Source: Nitrosomonas nitrosa (GTDB taxonomy: Bacteria > Pseudomonadota > Gammaproteobacteria > Burkholderiales > Nitrosomonadaceae). Taken from it: DNA of 38,508 bases. The stretch spans positions 1 to 38,508 of the forward strand of contig NZ_QAOO01000029.1 in NCBI RefSeq assembly GCF_003051105.1. Reading direction: 5' to 3'. Shown here one piece after another: positions 28,744-38,009 of the stretch. The notes under the pieces were generated by a model that was given only the letters and a program-made list of their open reading frames with translations, made no database searches and was not told where the DNA came from. The translations under genes and the position numbers were made by a program. Each line of letters starts with the position of its first letter. The stretch's first letter is position 1.

Positions 28744-28931
28744 AATACTTTTATCATTTCAAAATCTTCTTTACGGGCGCCACATTCCGGGCAAGTCCAG
28801 TTTATTGGAACATCCGCCCAGCGTGTTCCCGGTGGAATACCTTCTTGTGGCGAGCCTTCAGCCTCGTCATAAATATAGCCGCAGATCAAGCACATGTATC
28901 GGTGATAAATCTGATTTTCATCAGTAGACAT
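28740..28931 (-). CDS. rubredoxin
   Basis: 63 aa. The iron site is formed by Cys14 and Cys17 (CLICGYIYD) and Cys47 and Cys50 ([11 protein letters not shown]), with the usual aromatic and Gly/Pro pattern between them ([18 protein letters not shown]). It is a one-electron carrier with a single Fe(Cys)4 centre. Its partner is not obvious; the gene is coupled to gloA and divergent from thiD, an arrangement I recall as common in betaproteobacteria. The spacer to thiD is only 52 nt and must hold both promoters. Confidence 0.95.
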   Translation of the reverse strand: MSTDENQIYHRYMCLICGYIYDEAEGSPQEGIPPGTRWADVPINWTCPECGARKEDFEMIKVL

Positions 28932-28983
28932 GATAGATAGAAATACCCTTTTAAGTTAAAATTATATTTTACGGTATTATTGC

Positions 28984-29814
28984 ATGTCTCAACCACCCCC
29001 AAAAGTATTAACATTTGCTGCAAGTGACCCTAGTGGCGGTGCAGGAATACAAGCCGACATTCTGACTTTGGCCAGTATGGGTTGCCATCCGCTTACAGTT
29101 ATTACCGCCATTACAGTCCAGGATACAGTCGGTGTTGAAAACATCTTGCCTCTGGATGCAGAATGGGTCACCGATCAAGCACGTATTGTGCTTGAGGACA
29201 TGCCTGTTGATGCATTCAAGATTGGGTTGCTTGGGAGCGTTGAAATCATTGTCGCCATTGCAGAAGTGATAGCGGATTACCCCGGTATTCCAGTCGTACT
29301 TGATCCTATCCTCACTTCAGGCCGTGGAGATGTGCTTACGAATGAGCAGATGATCAGAGCATTGTGTGATTTATTGATCCCCCAGACAACGATTATTACG
29401 CCCAATAGCTTAGAAGCTCGACGCTTAGCGCTTGACCATGAAGACGAGTTAGAAACAATCGAATTAAAACAGAGCGCGGATCGCTTGCTGGATTTGGGGT
29501 GTGAGTATGCATTGATCACAGGTACGCATGAAAATACAGCAAAAGTCATTAATACGCTTTATGACTCCAAAGGGGCCGTCCGCTCTGATGAATGGCAGCG
29601 ACTACCTGGCTCCTATCATGGATCGGGTTGTACGTTATCGTCGGCGATAGCGGCATCGCTTGCTCATGGGTTGCCGATAGCAGAAAGTGTTTACGAGGCG
29701 CAAGATTATACTTGGCATGCACTCAAATCCGGTTTTCGTCCTGGCATGGGACAGTACCTGCCAGATCGTTTTTTCTGGGCTAGCGACGAAAATGAGTCGG
29801 AAGAAAAAACCTAA
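28984..29814 (+). CDS. thiD: hydroxymethylpyrimidine/phosphomethylpyrimidine kinase
   Basis: 276 aa. The N-terminal block TFAASDPSGGAGIQADI and the C-terminal GSGCTLSSAIAASLA anion-hole/catalytic motif are those of ThiD in the ribokinase fold. It phosphorylates HMP and HMP-P to HMP-PP for thiamine synthesis in the cytoplasm. It is followed after 8 nt by thiE. The 52-nt upstream spacer is too short for a TPP riboswitch, so control must differ from the usual leader type. Confidence 0.95.
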   Translation: MSQPPPKVLTFAASDPSGGAGIQADILTLASMGCHPLTVITAITVQDTVGVENILPLDAEWVTDQARIVLEDMPVDAFKIGLLGSVEIIVAIAEVIADYPGIPVVLDPILTSGRGDVLTNEQMIRALCDLLIPQTTIITPNSLEARRLALDHEDELETIELKQSADRLLDLGCEYALITGTHENTAKVINTLYDSKGAVRSDEWQRLPGSYHGSGCTLSSAIAASLAHGLPIAESVYEAQDYTWHALKSGFRPGMGQYLPDRFFWASDENESEEKT

Positions 29815-29822
29815 CTGTTCAA

Positions 29823-30470
29823 ATGATACGCCACGATTTAAAAGGTTTATACGCGATAACGCCAGATATAGCTGACACGCACCAACTATACGAGATGACG
29901 CAGCAAGCATTGCGTGCAGGCGTAAGATACGTCCAGTATCGAAATAAGTTAGCAGACGATCGTTTGCGTCTGACTCAAGCAGAAGCACTCACCGCGCTTT
30001 GTAGGGACTACGGTGCGCGCATGATCATTAATGACCACTGCGATCTTGCGATCATGGTCAATGCTGATGGGGTGCATCTTGGAAAGGATGACATGATGGT
30101 TTCTGAAGCTAGAGATTATCTGGGTAAAAACAAAATTATCGGGGTTTCCTGCTATAACCAATTGAAATTGGCGATAGGAGCAGAAAAGCAGGGCGCAGAT
30201 TATGTCGCTTTTGGTGCTTTTTTTCCATCATTGACTAAAACGGATACTGTAAAGGCATCTACACGACTACTTTCTGAGGCAAAGAATTACTTAAATATAC
30301 CAATTGTCGCAATCGGCGGGATTACATTGGAAAATGCGGCGAAGCTAGTAAACTATGGATGCGATGCGCTGGCCGTTTGCCACGCGCTGTTCAATACGCA
30401 ATGTATTCGGTCGACTGCAGCCAGTTTTAACCAATTATTTACAGATATTGAAACGATTTCATCTTCATAA
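29823..30470 (+). CDS. thiE: thiamine-phosphate synthase
   Basis: 215 aa, typical length. Motifs of the TIM-barrel enzyme are visible: RYVQYRNK (pyrimidine diphosphate site), INDHCDLAIMVNADGVHLGKDD (Mg and thiazole side), GVSCYN, VAFGAFFPSLTKT and AIGGITLENA (phosphate site). It joins HMP-PP from ThiD with thiazole phosphate to give thiamine phosphate. It lies between thiD and hemL with short gaps (8 and 14 nt), so the three probably share a transcript. Confidence 0.95.
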   Translation: MIRHDLKGLYAITPDIADTHQLYEMTQQALRAGVRYVQYRNKLADDRLRLTQAEALTALCRDYGARMIINDHCDLAIMVNADGVHLGKDDMMVSEARDYLGKNKIIGVSCYNQLKLAIGAEKQGADYVAFGAFFPSLTKTDTVKASTRLLSEAKNYLNIPIVAIGGITLENAAKLVNYGCDALAVCHALFNTQCIRSTAASFNQLFTDIETISSS

Positions 30471-30484
30471 TAACGAGAAAGTAA

Positions 30485-31768
30485 ATGACTTCACGTAATC
30501 AGCAATTATATGAGCTCTCCCAGAGAGTTATTCCTGGTGGGGTTAATTCACCCGTACGCGCCTTTAAGTCTGTGGGCGGGACACCCATTTTTTTTCAACG
30601 AGGGCAGGGGCCTTATTTTTGGGATGTAGATGGAAAAGCCTATATCGATTATGTCGGGTCATGGGGCCCGCTTATTTTGGGGCATGCGCATCCTGAAGTG
30701 ATCAAATCGGTCCGCGAGGCAGCACAAAATGGCTTATCTTTTGGTGCACCTACTGAGGCTGAACTGATCATTGCAGAATTGGTTTGCAGCTTGTTGCCTT
30801 CTATAGAACAAGTTCGATTAGTCAGCTCGGGTACTGAAGCTGGGATGAGTGCAATTCGTCTGGCCCGCGGCTATACGAACAGAAGCCGGATCATCAAATT
30901 CGAGGGTTGTTACCATGGGCATGATGATGCCTTATTGGTCAAAGCAGGGTCGGGCGCGCTGACTTTTGGCCATCCCAGTTCGGCAGGGGTGCCATCTGAA
31001 ACAGCAGCACATACTATCGTGTTAAGCTATAACGATATTCCGAGTGTTGAGAAAGCCTTTAATGATTTTGGCAATGAGATTGCGGCAGTAATCGTAGAAC
31101 CAGTAGCTGGCAATATGAATTTGGTTAAAGCGAGTCCTGATTTTTTAACGACACTTAGAAAATTGTGTACGCAATATGGCAGCGTATTGATCTTTGATGA
31201 AGTTATGACAGGTTTTCGTGTAGGCTTAGAATGCGCCCAGGGGCTATACCAAATTAAACCCGACCTCACGATATTGGGTAAAGTGATTGGTGGTGGGATG
31301 CCTATGGCAGCTTTTGGCGGCAGACGGGATATTATGCAGTGCCTAGCCCCATTAGGGGCGGTCTATCAAGCAGGTACACTATCAGGAAATCCGGTGGCAG
31401 TAGCTGCTGGTCTTGCTACCTTAAATGAAGTGCAGAAACCCGGGTTTTATGAAGCACTGGCGGCCAAAACTGAGCAATTGGTGCAGGGATTAACTGAGAT
31501 AGCCAAACAGCATGGCATCGCTTTCAGTGCGCAAGCAGTAGGAGGGATGTTCGGTTTGTATTTTAGAGAAACAGCGCCGGAAAGTTTTGCCGATGTAATG
31601 GCATGCGATAAGGAAGCGTTCAATCGTTTCTTTCACGCAATGCTGCAAGAGGGCGTTTATTTTGCTCCTTCTGCATTTGAGGCAGGTTTTGTTTCATCTT
31701 CTCATACCGAGGAGGAAATCAATAAGACACTCAGTGCGGCAGGGCGTATTTTTGCTACCTGGAAGTAA
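30485..31768 (+). CDS. hemL: glutamate-1-semialdehyde 2,1-aminomutase
   Basis: 427 aa, normal for HemL. It starts with the typical [18 protein letters not shown]. The PLP lysine is Lys266 in [16 protein letters not shown], and the cofactor Asp is in [11 protein letters not shown]. It makes 5-aminolevulinate from glutamate semialdehyde in the C5 pathway of haem synthesis. It is last in the thiD-thiE-hemL unit and is followed at once by a strong hairpin. Confidence 0.97.
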   Translation: MTSRNQQLYELSQRVIPGGVNSPVRAFKSVGGTPIFFQRGQGPYFWDVDGKAYIDYVGSWGPLILGHAHPEVIKSVREAAQNGLSFGAPTEAELIIAELVCSLLPSIEQVRLVSSGTEAGMSAIRLARGYTNRSRIIKFEGCYHGHDDALLVKAGSGALTFGHPSSAGVPSETAAHTIVLSYNDIPSVEKAFNDFGNEIAAVIVEPVAGNMNLVKASPDFLTTLRKLCTQYGSVLIFDEVMTGFRVGLECAQGLYQIKPDLTILGKVIGGGMPMAAFGGRRDIMQCLAPLGAVYQAGTLSGNPVAVAAGLATLNEVQKPGFYEALAAKTEQLVQGLTEIAKQHGIAFSAQAVGGMFGLYFRETAPESFADVMACDKEAFNRFFHAMLQEGVYFAPSAFEAGFVSSSHTEEEINKTLSAAGRIFATWK

Positions 31769-31770
31769 AA

Positions 31771-31799
31771 TTCACTCCCGGCGATCCGCCGGAAGTGAA
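31771..31799. terminator. strong hairpin after hemL
   Basis: TTCACT-C-CCGGCG pairs with CGCCGG-A-AGTGAA around a 3-nt loop, with one mismatch. It starts two bases after the hemL stop and sits between hemL (plus) and cytochrome c4 (minus). The T-run (GTTTTT) is displaced by about 13 nt, so it may act as a terminator or an mRNA 3'-end stabiliser. Confidence 0.6.
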
Positions 31800-31861
31800 G
31801 ACATTAAATTGACTGTTTTTACAAAAAAATGATGGGTGACTATTGACAGGTAAGATAGATT

Positions 31862-32512
31862 TTAGTTGGTGGCCAATGTTGAAATATATTCAGCCACTGC
31901 TTTCTTTTCTTGAACGCTCATGCGTAACACGATCATTTGCATAGCGTTATTCATGTCGTTTGTCCGGCTGCCTTGGCGGAATGCTTCTAATTGTGAAATA
32001 GTATAGGCGGTATGTTGGCCTGCTAACTTAGGGTAATGAGGCGGTATACCAGCACCATTGGGAGAATGGCAGCTGGAACAGGCAGGTACGTTATTTTCTA
32101 AATTTCCGCTATTGTAGACGCGCTTGCCTAGCTCCAGTAATGACTCATCATCACTGGTTGCGGGCGCTGGATTTGTTTTTTGCTTTGCATAGTACGCACC
32201 GAGGTTTTTCATATCTTCCACTGAGAGTGCTGCAACCATGGAAGCCATCACAGGATTATCACGTTTGGCGCGGGCATCACCTTCTACCTTAAAATCCATC
32301 AATTGCTTGGTGATATACTCAGCATGCTGACCTGCCAACGATGGGTTGATTGGAATAATGCTGTTGCCATCAGCACTATGGCAACCAGCGCATACGCCTG
32401 TGGCAATTTCTTTACCTTTCTCAGGATCACCTTGAAAACCGGGTGTTTGAGCAAAAATTTGATTGGAAAAGATAAGCGCAAAAATGATTGCAGTATTTTT
32501 AATGATTCTCAT
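31862..32512 (-). CDS. cytochrome c4, di-haem
   Basis: 216 aa from the ATG at 32512; an upstream GTG would add 17 residues that spoil the signal peptide. The signal peptide ends near IFA-QT. Two haem sites are C41-A-G-C44-H45 and C145-S-S-C148-H149, one per similar half, with Met ligands expected in NPVMASMVA and MQMIVLRM. Cytochrome c4 is a periplasmic, often membrane-associated electron carrier toward terminal oxidases. In ammonia oxidisers such carriers link to the respiratory chain. No strong ribosome site was seen before the ATG. Confidence 0.92.
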   Translation of the reverse strand: MRIIKNTAIIFALIFSNQIFAQTPGFQGDPEKGKEIATGVCAGCHSADGNSIIPINPSLAGQHAEYITKQLMDFKVEGDARAKRDNPVMASMVAALSVEDMKNLGAYYAKQKTNPAPATSDDESLLELGKRVYNSGNLENNVPACSSCHSPNGAGIPPHYPKLAGQHTAYTISQLEAFRQGSRTNDMNNAMQMIVLRMSVQEKKAVAEYISTLATN

Positions 32513-33050
32513 AATTTGAAGAAGTGAAGGTTTTTTAAGGTTTTTTAGAATAAGGAAAAGCACCGATTTAAGGGTTGCATTTTAACAAGGTTTATGAATA
32601 ACAGTAAACGACCATTGTTAATAATCCATCAAAATAAAGGTAATAACAGAGCGACGCTCAGAAAAAAAATCAAATTATTAGCTACGATGACGATGCGATG
32701 CGCACGCGCAGCCGTAGCTTGCGTGAGATAGGAGTAACGTTATGGCTGTTTACCTCTAGCGACGGCAAGAATCACTTCTTTGATATGCGATACCCTATTT
32801 TTTAAATGAATCATTAACAAGACAAGGACAAAATGAAATTACAATGTAAACCCCAGCAAGTTGAATTTAGAGTAAGTAGAATATAGATCAAGAAGAAGTG
32901 AAAGAGACGATTTTCGAGTATGTGAATAAATCGATCTGATTGCAAGGCGGAATGATCTGTAATTGAGTTTTTTAAGCATCAAGCGTAATACAAGATGCAG
33001 TTAATAAGATTTTTTAATGGGTAATCGTATTATTGAGTGAATAAATTATT
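32513..33050. other. 538-bp spacer between divergent cytochrome c4 and map
   Basis: Must hold both promoters. A tandem direct repeat AAGGTTTTTT occurs at 32527-32536 and 32537-32546, in the leader of cytochrome c4. A GC-rich islet at 32680-32719 is bounded by AGCTACG and its inverse CGTAGCT. No gene is supported. Confidence 0.5.
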
Positions 33051-33860
33051 GTGGCTGTTAAAATAAAAACTCCTGAAGAAATTGAAAAAATGCGGATTGC
33101 TGGAAGACTGGCATCTGAAGTGCTTGATCATATAGCACCTTATGTGGCGCCAGGTATAACGACGGGCGAACTTGACAAGATTTGCCATAACTATATGGTA
33201 GATATTCAAAAAACAATCCCAGCTCCCCTCAATTATGCACCACCCGGATACAATCCTTTTCCAAAATCGATCTGTACTTCGGTGAACCATCAAGTGTGTC
33301 ATGGCATACCAGGGGAAAAGAAGCTCAAGGAAGGGGACATTGTCAATATTGATGTGACGGTTATCTATGATGGTTATCACGGGGATACCAGCCGGATGTA
33401 TTATGCGGGTAAACCATCGATACAAGCCAAGCGATTATGCGAAGTCACTTACGAATCCATGTGGCGTGGAATAGAAGAAATTAGACCAGGCAAGCACCTA
33501 GGTGATATTGGTCATGCTATTCAACGCATGGCTGAGAAGGCTGGTTATAGCGTGGTGAGAGAATTCTGCGGACATGGTATCGGGGCAAAATTTCATGAGG
33601 AACCGCAAGTTCTTCATTATGGTCGGCCTGGAACTGGTTTAGAACTCAAAGCGGGTATGATTTTTACGGTAGAGCCGATGATCAACGCGGGTAAAGCGGC
33701 GATACGGACACTGCCCGATGGTTGGACGGTAATTACTAAAGATCATAGTCTATCGGCTCAATGGGAACATACTGTGCTCGTGACTGATGAAGGCTATGAG
33801 ATATTAACTGTTTCTGCGGGATCTCCACCCCAACCGGTGTCCTATCGTTTTGCTTCTTGA
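33051..33860 (+). CDS. map: methionine aminopeptidase, type I
   Basis: 269 aa from a GTG start (GTGGCTGTTAAA); the N-terminus aligns with the family from MAVKIKTPEEIEKMRIAGRL. The five metal ligands can be seen in GDIVNIDVTVIYDGYHGDTS (two Asp), FCGHGIGAKFHEEP (His), FTVEPMI (Glu) and QWEHTVLVT (Glu). It removes the N-terminal Met from new proteins in the cytoplasm. No good ribosome site was seen. It is followed by rph after 63 nt. Confidence 0.96.
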   Translation: MAVKIKTPEEIEKMRIAGRLASEVLDHIAPYVAPGITTGELDKICHNYMVDIQKTIPAPLNYAPPGYNPFPKSICTSVNHQVCHGIPGEKKLKEGDIVNIDVTVIYDGYHGDTSRMYYAGKPSIQAKRLCEVTYESMWRGIEEIRPGKHLGDIGHAIQRMAEKAGYSVVREFCGHGIGAKFHEEPQVLHYGRPGTGLELKAGMIFTVEPMINAGKAAIRTLPDGWTVITKDHSLSAQWEHTVLVTDEGYEILTVSAGSPPQPVSYRFAS

Positions 33861-33923
33861 ATTCATCTACTAACAACGGTAAGTTTTTAATGTAATGGAA
33901 TCACTCTAGAATTCAATTTCATC

Positions 33924-34646
33924 ATGCCACGTCATCACAACCGCGCAAATCATCAAATTCGCCCCGTTAGAATTACGCGTCGCTATACCAAATATGCTGA
34001 CGGCGCTGTGCTCATCGAGTGCGGCGATACCAAGGTTGTATGCACCGCAAGCGTTTCCGAGAAAGTACCCCCATTTCTAAAAGGGTTGGGTCAGGGCTGG
34101 TTAACGGCAGAATATGGAATGCTGCCATGTTCAACCGGTGAGCGTATGCAACGCGAGGCGACCAAAGGCAAGCAATCCGGGCGAACCATGGAGATTCAAC
34201 GTCTGATTGGAAGAGCGCTACGCTCAATCGTAAATTTAGAAGAATTGGGCGAGCGCACCATCCAGATAGACTGCGATGTGATACAAGCTGATGGTGGCAC
34301 CCGAACCGCAAGCATTACAGGTGCCTTTGTCGCCCTATACGACGCTGTTGACAGTCTACTGTCGCAGAAAATAATCAAGCATAATCCGATACGGGATCAT
34401 GTTGCAGCGATTTCGGTAGGTATTCACCAGGGGTTACCCTTGGTCGATCTCGATTACACAGAAGATTCATCTTGTGATACCGATATGAATGTTGTCATGA
34501 CGGGCAATCTTGGTCTGGTTGAAGTACAGGGGACGGCAGAAGGTGTGGCATTTAGCCGAGAAGAACTGGAAATCATGCTGGATTTGGCGCAACAAGGTAT
34601 TCAAGATTTGGTCGCCATACAAAAGGCCGCACTCGCGGCAGGTTAA
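33924..34646 (+). CDS. rph: ribonuclease PH
   Basis: 240 aa, normal length. It starts [19 protein letters not shown]. Typical blocks are [32 protein letters not shown] and [19 protein letters not shown]. It trims tRNA 3' ends by phosphorolysis. It is followed after 7 nt by rdgB, an arrangement common in proteobacteria. Confidence 0.97.
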   Translation: MPRHHNRANHQIRPVRITRRYTKYADGAVLIECGDTKVVCTASVSEKVPPFLKGLGQGWLTAEYGMLPCSTGERMQREATKGKQSGRTMEIQRLIGRALRSIVNLEELGERTIQIDCDVIQADGGTRTASITGAFVALYDAVDSLLSQKIIKHNPIRDHVAAISVGIHQGLPLVDLDYTEDSSCDTDMNVVMTGNLGLVEVQGTAEGVAFSREELEIMLDLAQQGIQDLVAIQKAALAAG

Positions 34647-34653
34647 GGAATTC

Positions 34654-35247
34654 ATGCGAAAGCTCGTTATAGCCAGCAATAATGCTGGAAAACTAAAAGA
34701 GATACAGAAAATACTCTTGCCATTTGATATCGAGGCTGTTTCTCAAGCAAATCTAGGTGTCACTGAAACGGATGAGCCATTTGAAACTTTTGTTGAGAAT
34801 GCGCTTGCCAAAGCACGCCACGCAAGCCGATCTACAAAATTACCTTCGTTAGCGGATGATTCCGGTATATGTGTGAGTGCGCTGGGTGGTGCGCCAGGCG
34901 TCCATTCTGCGCGTTATGCCGGTGAGCCCAAATCGGACGAACGCAACAATCAAAAACTGACCCAACTATTAAAAGCCCATGTTGACCGGCGTGCTTACTA
35001 CTATTGCGCAATCGTACTGATAAGGCATGCTGATGACCCCCAACCAATTATTGTGGATGGAAGCTGGCATGGTGAGATCGTACAAACGCCACGCGGGGAA
35101 GGGGGGTTTGGTTACGATCCGTATTTTTTCTTGTCCGATCTAAATATGACGGCAGCGGAGCTACCTATGGAACAAAAAAATGCAATCAGCCATCGTGGAA
35201 AGGCACTCCGCAAATTAGGGGAATTGCTTACTCAATATACGCTCTGA
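34654..35247 (+). CDS. rdgB: XTP/dITP diphosphatase (non-canonical purine NTP pyrophosphatase)
   Basis: 197 aa from the ATG at 34654; an upstream in-frame ATG at 34510 lies inside rph and adds non-homologous sequence. It starts MRKLVIASNNAGKLKEIQ, the substrate-binding SNNxGK motif. The metal/catalytic Asp pair is in LADDSGICV and the late motif is GFGYDPYFF. It hydrolyses XTP, ITP and dITP to clean the nucleotide pool. AGGA before the ATG is the ribosome site. Confidence 0.95.
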   Translation: MRKLVIASNNAGKLKEIQKILLPFDIEAVSQANLGVTETDEPFETFVENALAKARHASRSTKLPSLADDSGICVSALGGAPGVHSARYAGEPKSDERNNQKLTQLLKAHVDRRAYYYCAIVLIRHADDPQPIIVDGSWHGEIVQTPRGEGGFGYDPYFFLSDLNMTAAELPMEQKNAISHRGKALRKLGELLTQYTL

Positions 35248-35275
35248 CGCTTGATAAACATATAGTCTGTTAATC

Positions 35276-36478
35276 ATGGCCGCCACTATCAATGTCTCAT
35301 CTATACTCCGTAATCAATCACCTAAACTCAGCTCTCTTCCACCTCTGAGTCTTTATATACACATCCCCTGGTGTGTCAAGAAATGCCCGTATTGCGATTT
35401 CAATTCACATGAAATCGGCAACAATGTGGCCAACCTGCCTGAACAAGACTATGTATCTGCGCTGATTCGTGATTTGGAAATGGCGTTACCACAAATCTGG
35501 GGAAGGCCTATCAGCAGCATATTCTTTGGGGGAGGTACGCCAAGCTTATTAAGTGCGCAAGCGGTCGATACGATACTCACTCAAGTGCGCATGCTGCTCC
35601 CAATAGAGCTTTACGCTGAGGTTACCCTCGAAGCCAATCCCGGGACATTCGAAGCACAAAAATTCTCAGATTTTCGTACAGCGGGTATTAATCGCTTATC
35701 TGTGGGGATACAGAGTTTCAATAGCAAGCACCTGCATGCATTGGGGCGTATCCATGATGATAAGGAAGCCCATCGCGCCCTCGACATAGCGCTGAAATAT
35801 TTTGATAATGTGAATCTTGACATAATGTATGCATTACCCGATCAAGGTTTGGAGGAAGCGCGGCAGGATATTGAAATCGCGAGCGTATCCGGCGTGCATC
35901 ATGTTTCCGCTTACCATCTTACACTGGAACCCAATACTTACTTTCATCGTTTTCCGCCCAAACTCCCGGATGATGATTTATCAGCAGAGATGCAGTTGAT
36001 AGTCGAGCAAACCCTTTCAAGACGAGGTTTTGAACACTATGAAATATCTGCATTCGCCAGACCAAGCCATCGGTCGCACCATAACCTAAATTATTGGCAA
36101 TTTGGTGATTACTTGGGGATTGGCGCAGGTGCTCACAGCAAGATCAGCTTTCAGGATCGTATCATAAGGCAAATGCGCTATAAGCAGCCCAAACAATATA
36201 TTACGAAAACCTTGAACGAGAATGATTCCGTACAATCGCAACACGAGATTCTGGCTAAAGATCGCGCTTTTGAATTCATGATGAATGCATTGAGACTGAT
36301 GGAAGGATTTCATCCTGATACTTTTCAAGCCACGACAGGTTTATCGATTACAGTTGTTCAGCAAGAACTTCATCGAGCTGAACAGTGTGGGTTGCTCTGT
36401 TGGGATCATCATTGCATCAAACCAACCGTAAAAGGTAAGCAATTTTTAAATGAACTACTGCAGATTTTTCTTATTTAA
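35276..36478 (+). CDS. hemW: radical SAM haem chaperone HemW
   Basis: 400 aa. The radical-SAM cluster is C33-V-K-K-C37-P-Y-C40-D-F. Further blocks are FFGGGTPSLLS, EANPGTF and RLSVGIQSF. It belongs to the HemN-like group now called HemW, which binds haem and inserts it into respiratory proteins, rather than the true coproporphyrinogen oxidase HemN. It closes the map-rph-rdgB-hemW run on the plus strand. Confidence 0.93.
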   Translation: MAATINVSSILRNQSPKLSSLPPLSLYIHIPWCVKKCPYCDFNSHEIGNNVANLPEQDYVSALIRDLEMALPQIWGRPISSIFFGGGTPSLLSAQAVDTILTQVRMLLPIELYAEVTLEANPGTFEAQKFSDFRTAGINRLSVGIQSFNSKHLHALGRIHDDKEAHRALDIALKYFDNVNLDIMYALPDQGLEEARQDIEIASVSGVHHVSAYHLTLEPNTYFHRFPPKLPDDDLSAEMQLIVEQTLSRRGFEHYEISAFARPSHRSHHNLNYWQFGDYLGIGAGAHSKISFQDRIIRQMRYKQPKQYITKTLNENDSVQSQHEILAKDRAFEFMMNALRLMEGFHPDTFQATTGLSITVVQQELHRAEQCGLLCWDHHCIKPTVKGKQFLNELLQIFLI

Positions 36479-36657
36479 AAAACGTTTATTGAGCGGAGAG
36501 AAATTTGAGAGCTTTTTTTGCGCAAAGAAACGCAAGCTAAAATCCTCAGAAAAAACTTCAGGCTATCGTTAAATCTTGCTTATCACCTGAGGCATCACGT
36601 TTAATGTATGCTGTAATCGTTTCTGGTTGCAGAAGTTTTCATGTAGCCCTTTATGTA

Positions 36658-36685
36658 GTTCCTTTCGCTTCGGAACAATTTTTTT
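36658..36685 (+). terminator. hairpin with T-run, candidate terminator
   Basis: GTTCC at 36658-36662 pairs with GGAAC at 36672-36676, followed by AATTTTTTT. The stem is short. It reads in the plus direction about 180 nt after hemW, so it could end that transcript. Confidence 0.4.
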
Positions 36686-36719
36686 GCAATAGGCCTACAC
36701 GAATGTATTAAATGAAAAG

Positions 36720-36746
36720 GCATTTAGTCGCATTCTGACTAAATGC
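36720..36746 (-). terminator. terminator of the tRNA-Phe transcript
   Basis: GCATTTAGTC pairs perfectly with GACTAAATGC (10 bp) around a 7-nt loop. On the minus strand it comes 10 nt after the tRNA-Phe 3' end and is followed by CTTTTC, as expected for an intrinsic terminator. Confidence 0.75.
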
Positions 36747-36756
36747 ATAAATTTAT

Positions 36757-36832
<76 letters not shown>

Positions 36833-36923
36833 TATAATTTACGATTTAACTATAGCGATTGGTTTGATATTGTTTTTATCTTCAGTGAAGAAACAACTTT
36901 TAAAGTACATATCATATCAGAAT

Positions 36924-37000
36924 TGGCGCGCCCGGCAGGATTCGAACCCACGACCCCTTGGTTCGTAGCCAAGTACTCTATCCAACTGAGCTACGGGCGC
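36924..37000 (-). tRNA. tRNA-Arg (ACG)
   Basis: 77 nt with encoded CCA. The acceptor GCGCCCG pairs with CGGGCGC, the discriminator is G, the anticodon stem is CTTGG/CCAAG with loop CTACGAA, and the T-loop is TTCGAAT. ACG is read with inosine for CGN codons. It is upstream of tRNA-Phe on the same strand and may share its transcript. Confidence 0.96.
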
Positions 37001-37291
37001 AAATTTATCTTCTTTTCTTTTTAAGAAGGGCTCAACATTATATCAAAGCGGGCCATCATAAAAAATGAAAGATAATTTCTACTTTACCTTCCCTAATAAT
37101 GGATATATTTTTCTTCACATACAGTATTCTGAGCGAGCGGGGCATGATGTTACATTTACCATTTTTTGTCAAGAATAAGTATTGCTTTGAACAGAAAACA
37201 AATAGATTTGTCTCGTACTCTTTAGGAAGGTTGCATTGATGGTTGACCAGTAGAATCTAAAACGCTAACATATGCAGCTCATTGAAAATGA

Positions 37292-37367
37292 TCCCTGATA
37301 GCTCAGTCGGTAGAGCGACGGACTGTTAATCCGCAGGTCCCAGGTTCGAGCCCTGGTCGGGGAGCCA
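37292..37367 (+). tRNA. tRNA-Asn (GTT)
   Basis: 76 nt with encoded CCA. The acceptor TCCCTGA pairs with TCGGGGA (one G-U), the anticodon loop is CTGTTAA and the T-arm CCAGG/CCTGG holds TTCGAGC. It is on the opposite strand to the other two tRNAs. No intrinsic terminator is obvious right after it. Confidence 0.96.
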
Positions 37368-37664
37368 AACATATGCACCTTGTTGTTCTTTAACGGGTAT
37401 TCTGATAGTATCTGCCGATTGATGCTTGCACCGACCGACGCACTTATATCACAAGCGCTGCGCCCAAACTTATAAATTTCTTTAATGGCGCCAAATTAGC
37501 GGTCAACCCCCCCAAAGCATTTCCCATAGCTTGACGTAGGTTACTGGGCTTCTAACGGACACAGAGTAGTATTCTGTATTCTTTCTAACTGTACATTTTT
37601 ATGGCACGATTACGGTTAGGTGTATTCAAAGGTTAGATATCTTGAACATAGGGGGATGACTTTC

Positions 37665-38009
37665 ATGAAACTGATAATAGCCGTGATAGTGACCGGATCG
37701 TTGATATTATCCTCAAGTACCCAAGCCTATGCATTCGCTGCATGCCATGTAGCGGAAGCGATGGGGTATGCAGGAAAAGCGCAGGTATACGGAGAATTGG
37801 AACATGCTAAAGAAGCGCTCCAATACGCAAAAGAAAGCTTAGTGCATGCTAAAGAAGCAAGAAATGAGTATGGCAAAGATAATAAGCATATGGATCAAAC
37901 TATCAAATACTTAGAAGAAGCTATCAAACATGCCTCAATGAATAACCCAAAAATTGCAGCTAAATATGCTGAAAATGCACTGAGACATATGCGTGACTCT
38001 TGTCGTTAA
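37665..38009 (+). CDS. smbP: SmbP-like small metal-binding periplasmic protein
   Basis: 114 aa from the ATG at 37665, chosen because GGGGG ends 9 nt before it and a proper signal peptide then follows (cleavage near AYA-FA). The mature part is nearly all helical and repetitive, with seven-residue units of the type xxHAKEA: LEHAKEALQYAKES, LVHAKEA, IKYLEEAIKHAS, AKYAENALRHM. This matches SmbP of Nitrosomonas europaea, a four-helix-bundle protein of the periplasm that binds copper and other metals through its many His and acidic residues. Here several repeat His are replaced by Tyr, and two Cys are present (AACHVAE near the mature N-terminus and DSCR at the C-terminus), which could form a disulfide or add a metal site. 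Role in copper buffering is inferred. Confidence 0.85.
   Translation: MKLIIAVIVTGSLILSSSTQAYAFAACHVAEAMGYAGKAQVYGELEHAKEALQYAKESLVHAKEARNEYGKDNKHMDQTIKYLEEAIKHASMNNPKIAAKYAENALRHMRDSCR

Noticed and set aside
28932..28983. TPP riboswitch before thiD
   Set aside because: The 52-nt spacer is too short for the element.
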